In this document: in pieces, positions 61,448-64,000 of the stretch
Position numbering within the stretch: position 1 is the stretch's first letter
Layout of the letters: each line of letters opens with the position of its first letter
From: Candidatus Nitrosymbiomonas proteolyticus
Lineage (GTDB): Bacteria; Armatimonadota; Fimbriimonadia; Fimbriimonadales; Fimbriimonadaceae
DNA length: 64,000 bases
Assembly: GCA_017347465.1 (NCBI GenBank)
Contig: AP021858.1
Location: 1,630,472-1,694,471, forward strand
Reading direction: 5' to 3'
Made by a program: the position numbers and the translations under genes
The notes under the pieces: generated by a model
What the model saw: the letters and a program-made list of their open reading frames with translations, nothing else
Told to the model about the DNA's origin: nothing
The model's database searches: none

Positions 61448-61523
61448 TGGCAGGGGCAGCAGGGCTCGAACCCGCGACCTTCGGTTTTGGAGACCGACGC
61501 TCTACCAACTGAGCTATACCCCT
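61448..61523 (-). tRNA. tRNA-Trp (CCA)
   Basis: The acceptor AGGGGTA pairs with TGCCCCT. The D-arm is AGCTCAGTTGGTAGAGC, the anticodon loop CTCCAAA gives CCA, the T-arm is GGGTTCGAGCCC, and CCA is encoded at the 3' end. Confidence 0.97.
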
Positions 61524-61652
61524 GCGCGAGCCACCGTCCGGACTATTGTCGGACGGCCCGAGAGTCAGGCACACCGTATTTTGCCCGTTGTGGCCCGGCT
61601 CTGGCAACAGGGTCCCAGGGGCTCCGGCGAAATTGGGGTACAAGGATGCGCT

Positions 61653-62615
61653 ATGGCGGGAATCCAAGCCCCGACGTTTGAGCCCAACGACGATCCTTCC
61701 GCGGCAACTTACGAGTGGATGGCGACGATTCACAACGCCTGCTTCCCCGATTGGCCGGTCACGGCAGACGACGTGCGCCACGAACGCGAATCGAGAGACC
61801 CTTCCAAGTTCATCGAACGCTACTTGGTGCGCGTTCAAGGCGAGGTCGTCGGGTACGCCGAAACCGGCCATCTGCAAATGTCGCATCGCGAAGGGAAGTA
61901 CTTCCTCCACACGCAAATCCACCCTGACCATGAGGAAGCGACTCTTGCGACGCTCACGTTTTTGATGGGCAGGTTGCAGCAGCGAGGCTACGACCACCTC
62001 ATTTCCTACACGCGAACGGACAAGTCCCATCGTATCGAAGCTCTGGAACGCCTAGGTTTCGCTTGCCTGCAGAAAAACCCCGACGTGCGATTGGACCTCG
62101 AGCCATTCGACCCCTCGCTTTGGACCGAATCGCTCACGCGGGTGGCCGCTCTTGGCTACCGGCTCGTGACTTTGGAAGAGCTAGGGGATTCGGAGGATGT
62201 GTGGCGCGCGTACTATGACCTCGACTGGGAGTTGATGCAAGACGTGCCGTATACCGATTCTTTTACGAAGAGGCCGTTCGAGGTTTGGGTCGATCAGATC
62301 AAGACCCCGCAGTTCGACCCCAGCCTGTTTCATTTCGCTCTTCGAGGCGACGAATGGGTTGGCATGACCGAGTGTTATTGGAGCGGCGCCGATCACGTCA
62401 TCGCTGGGACCGGGCTGACAGGGGTCAGGCGGCCCCACCGGCGCGTCGGGGTGGCGACCGCCCTCAAGGTCAAGGCTCTTTGCGACCTGAAGCGCAGGGG
62501 CGCTAAGCTGATTCGATCGGATAACGAAGAGAGCAATCCCATGCTCGACCTCAACTACCGGCTCGGCTTTCGGTCCACCGGGGCTTGGCTGCACTACGAA
62601 CTCAAAGTCGAATAG
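61653..62615 (+). CDS. Tandem GNAT-family N-acetyltransferase
   Basis: Two GNAT-like units are visible. The first (about residues 20-150) has YLVRVQGEVVGYAETGHLQM and IHPDHEEATLATLTFLMGRLQQRGY. The second (about 165-320) has FALRGDEWVGMTECYW, TGVRRPHRRVGVATALKVKALCDLKRRGAKLIRSDNEESNPMLDLNYRLGF, with the acetyl-CoA loop RRVGVA. The substrate is unknown. The second domain has the better conserved loop; the first may be degenerate. TACAAG lies 8 nt before the ATG. Confidence 0.88.
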   Translation: MAGIQAPTFEPNDDPSAATYEWMATIHNACFPDWPVTADDVRHERESRDPSKFIERYLVRVQGEVVGYAETGHLQMSHREGKYFLHTQIHPDHEEATLATLTFLMGRLQQRGYDHLISYTRTDKSHRIEALERLGFACLQKNPDVRLDLEPFDPSLWTESLTRVAALGYRLVTLEELGDSEDVWRAYYDLDWELMQDVPYTDSFTKRPFEVWVDQIKTPQFDPSLFHFALRGDEWVGMTECYWSGADHVIAGTGLTGVRRPHRRVGVATALKVKALCDLKRRGAKLIRSDNEESNPMLDLNYRLGFRSTGAWLHYELKVE

Positions 62616-62695
62616 GGCTTCGGCGCCCGAGGTGGCGGCGACTCAGATTGACAGTTTTCAGGCGGCATCGCTAAACTCCGAGACTGGCAGCCCTC

Positions 62696-63724
62696 ATGAA
62701 ACGGACTCTTCAAGCAGTCGCAACGTCCCCCCAGTTTGGCCTCGTCGTGGTGATTCTGCTGCTTTCTGCTGCGCTTACCCTCCTCGCGGGTACTCACATC
62801 GACCGCGTTTCGGGGCAAGAAGTGAACAGCTTTCTCAACCGAGGGACGCTCCTTCAGGTGTTTACCGATGCGTCGTTCTTTGCGATCATGGCGGTCGGGG
62901 CGACCGTCGTCATCATCTCAGGGGGGATCGACCTCTCTGTGGGCGCTGTGTATGCGTTGAGCGGCGTTTTCATGGCGTCTGTCCTTCGGTCGGCCGAACT
63001 TACTGGGCCGGAAGCGCTTGTCTTGGGTTTCGGGCTTGCGTGCGCCGTGGGAATCGCGTGCGGCCTGGCCAACGGCGTGTTAATCTGCGGCTTGAAGGTG
63101 CATCCGTTCATCATCACACTTGGCTCGATGATGGTGTTTCGCGGGGTCGCATTCGTGACGACTCGGGCCGAGAGCATCCTCGTGCCGGGTTCTCTCACGG
63201 AGTTCGCCAAGGCGACGCTCGGCCTGGGGAAGGGCCTCTACCCAGTTCCCCTGCTTCTCACGCTCGTTGTGGGCGGATTGGGGTGGCTGTTCCTCACGCG
63301 AACGGCCCCGGGACGGCAGGTGTTTGCGATCGGTGGCAACGAGGTCGCGAGCCTCTATTCTGGCGTGCCCGTATCGAGGGTTCTGGTCCTCGTATACGCG
63401 ATCTCCGGACTTTGCGCCGGCATAGCCGCTTACTTGGGCGCCTCGTACTATGGGTCGGCATCGAGCAGCGACGGCCAAGGTTACGAGCTGCTAGTGATCG
63501 CCTCCGCTGTGGTGGGTGGCGCGAGCCTCCGAGGTGGGAAGGGCAGCGCCGTGAGCGCGCTTCTCGGAGCGCTGTTGATCGCGCTGTTCCGTCAGGCTGT
63601 GCGAACGCTCAAGTTCGACCAGAATTACGAGCAGATCCTAATAGGCTGTGCTATCATCGTTGCGGTCGTCCTCGACCGATGGAGTTCTCGGATCGGCGAA
63701 TCGAGGTCCACTCGATCGCAGTAG
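62696..63724 (+). CDS. Sugar ABC transporter permease (RbsC-like)
   Basis: About nine to ten transmembrane helices and the BPD_transp_2 signatures are present: AVGATVVIISGGIDLSVGAVYALSG, GLANGVLICGLKVHPFIITLGSMMVFRG and GGNEVASLYSGVPVSRV. The length (342 aa) is normal. It forms the membrane channel of ribose-type or other simple-sugar importers. The substrate-binding lipoprotein gene follows after 10 nt. The ATPase gene is not in the window, and is presumably upstream or downstream. Confidence 0.93.
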   Translation: MKRTLQAVATSPQFGLVVVILLLSAALTLLAGTHIDRVSGQEVNSFLNRGTLLQVFTDASFFAIMAVGATVVIISGGIDLSVGAVYALSGVFMASVLRSAELTGPEALVLGFGLACAVGIACGLANGVLICGLKVHPFIITLGSMMVFRGVAFVTTRAESILVPGSLTEFAKATLGLGKGLYPVPLLLTLVVGGLGWLFLTRTAPGRQVFAIGGNEVASLYSGVPVSRVLVLVYAISGLCAGIAAYLGASYYGSASSSDGQGYELLVIASAVVGGASLRGGKGSAVSALLGALLIALFRQAVRTLKFDQNYEQILIGCAIIVAVVLDRWSSRIGESRSTRSQ

Positions 63725-63734
63725 GTTATCTGCG

Positions 63735-64000
63735 ATGAAGTTATCGATAGCATCTATCCTCGCCCTTACTTCCGCGCTGCTTCTCATTGGATGCGGTTCG
63801 CCTGCCGTGCCAAGGGACGCGAGCCCGGGTACCCAAACGGAGTCGACCCACCCGAAGAAGAAGCTGCGGATCGTTTTGATAGCGAAAAGTTCTACAAATC
63901 CTGTGTTCCTAGCGGCTCGGGTCGGAGCCGAGGCAGCGGCCAGGGACCTGTCGGCCAAGGGGGAAGCCGAAGTCACGATCGACTGGAGGACTCCCGAGGT
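63735..64000 (+). CDS. Sugar ABC transporter substrate-binding lipoprotein (partial)
   Basis: The 3' end lies outside the window. The ATG at 63735 begins a lipoprotein signal (MKLSIASILALTSALLLIGCGSP) with lipobox LIGC. The mature start (KKKLRIVLIAKSSTNPVFLAARVGAEAAARDLSAKGEAEVTIDWRTP) is the first strand-helix-strand of a type I periplasmic binding protein (RbsB-like). It pairs with the permease just upstream. Confidence 0.85.
   Translation, partial: MKLSIASILALTSALLLIGCGSPAVPRDASPGTQTESTHPKKKLRIVLIAKSSTNPVFLAARVGAEAAARDLSAKGEAEVTIDWRTPE

Noticed and set aside
61119-62030. 303-codon minus-strand frame
   Set aside because: It runs across tRNA-Trp and lies antisense to the GNAT and pseudokinase genes.

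Overview
The window is about 64 kb of GC-rich bacterial chromosome. It reads as a diderm with a pilus or type II secretion ATPase, LolA/RseB-like and Wza-like envelope proteins, four PEP-CTERM secreted proteins, Hfq, SmpB and a B12-dependent MerR photoreceptor. The combination suggests Armatimonadota (Fimbriimonadia-like). That placement is inferred from gene content only; there is no rRNA gene in the window. Most genes are housekeeping or envelope genes, mostly in short operons, with 1-4 nt stop/start overlaps at many junctions.

Layout. 0.1-6 kb: AAA-type ATPase, GH10-like lipoprotein-type glycosidase, beta-lactamase-fold serine hydrolase, SARP-like regulator, PEP-CTERM protein. 6.2-12.9 kb: a light-response neighbourhood. 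A TspO / unknown / SRPBCC operon and a DUF378-fasciclin operon lie on the minus strand, and a CarH/LitR-type regulator coupled to an SDR-DUF2867 protein lies on the plus strand. An intact IS3-family element (8278-9504) sits inside it. 13-15.4 kb: a membrane-anchored pentapeptide-repeat protein built from 30-bp DNA repeats. 15.4-23.9 kb: PEP-CTERM protein, sulfatase-sialidase fusion, pirin, FMN reductase, a degenerate ArgC-like protein, alanine dehydrogenase, double FKBP lipoprotein. 24-30 kb: smpB, PilZ protein, dapF-hfq-miaA, OB-fold protein, apt, lemA, M20 peptidase.

30-42.4 kb is the envelope section: an ECF sigma / anti-sigma / RseB-like trio, PBP1A-type and PBP2-type penicillin-binding proteins, an O-antigen-ligase-like protein with two GT2 glycosyltransferases, and a LysM-SH3-NlpC/P60 hydrolase. 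42.4-46 kb: tRNA-Glu, an unknown membrane protein, and an isolated phage portal/terminase pair. 46-49 kb: rpmB, a VanX-like dipeptidase coupled to an SLBB export protein, tRNA-Phe, tRNA-Asp, a response regulator. 49-64 kb: GH4 glycosidase, PilB/GspE ATPase, PEP-CTERM protein, hutU and hutH, PEP-CTERM protein, a MinD/FlhG ATPase next to an MshEN-pseudokinase fusion, tRNA-Trp, tandem GNAT, and the start of a sugar ABC importer that runs off the end.

Main points of interest. (1) Divergent carH and DUF378 promoters both carry 11-bp-period direct repeats of the form nTnnACA over their -35 boxes, so one B12/light sensor probably controls both. (2) A secretion-type MshEN domain is fused to a kinase fold that has lost its catalytic residues, next to a MinD-type ATPase. 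(3) An ArgC paralogue has lost both the catalytic cysteine and the nucleotide-binding glycines. (4) Many genes have a -10-like hexamer exactly 6-7 nt before the start codon, which points to widespread leaderless transcription.
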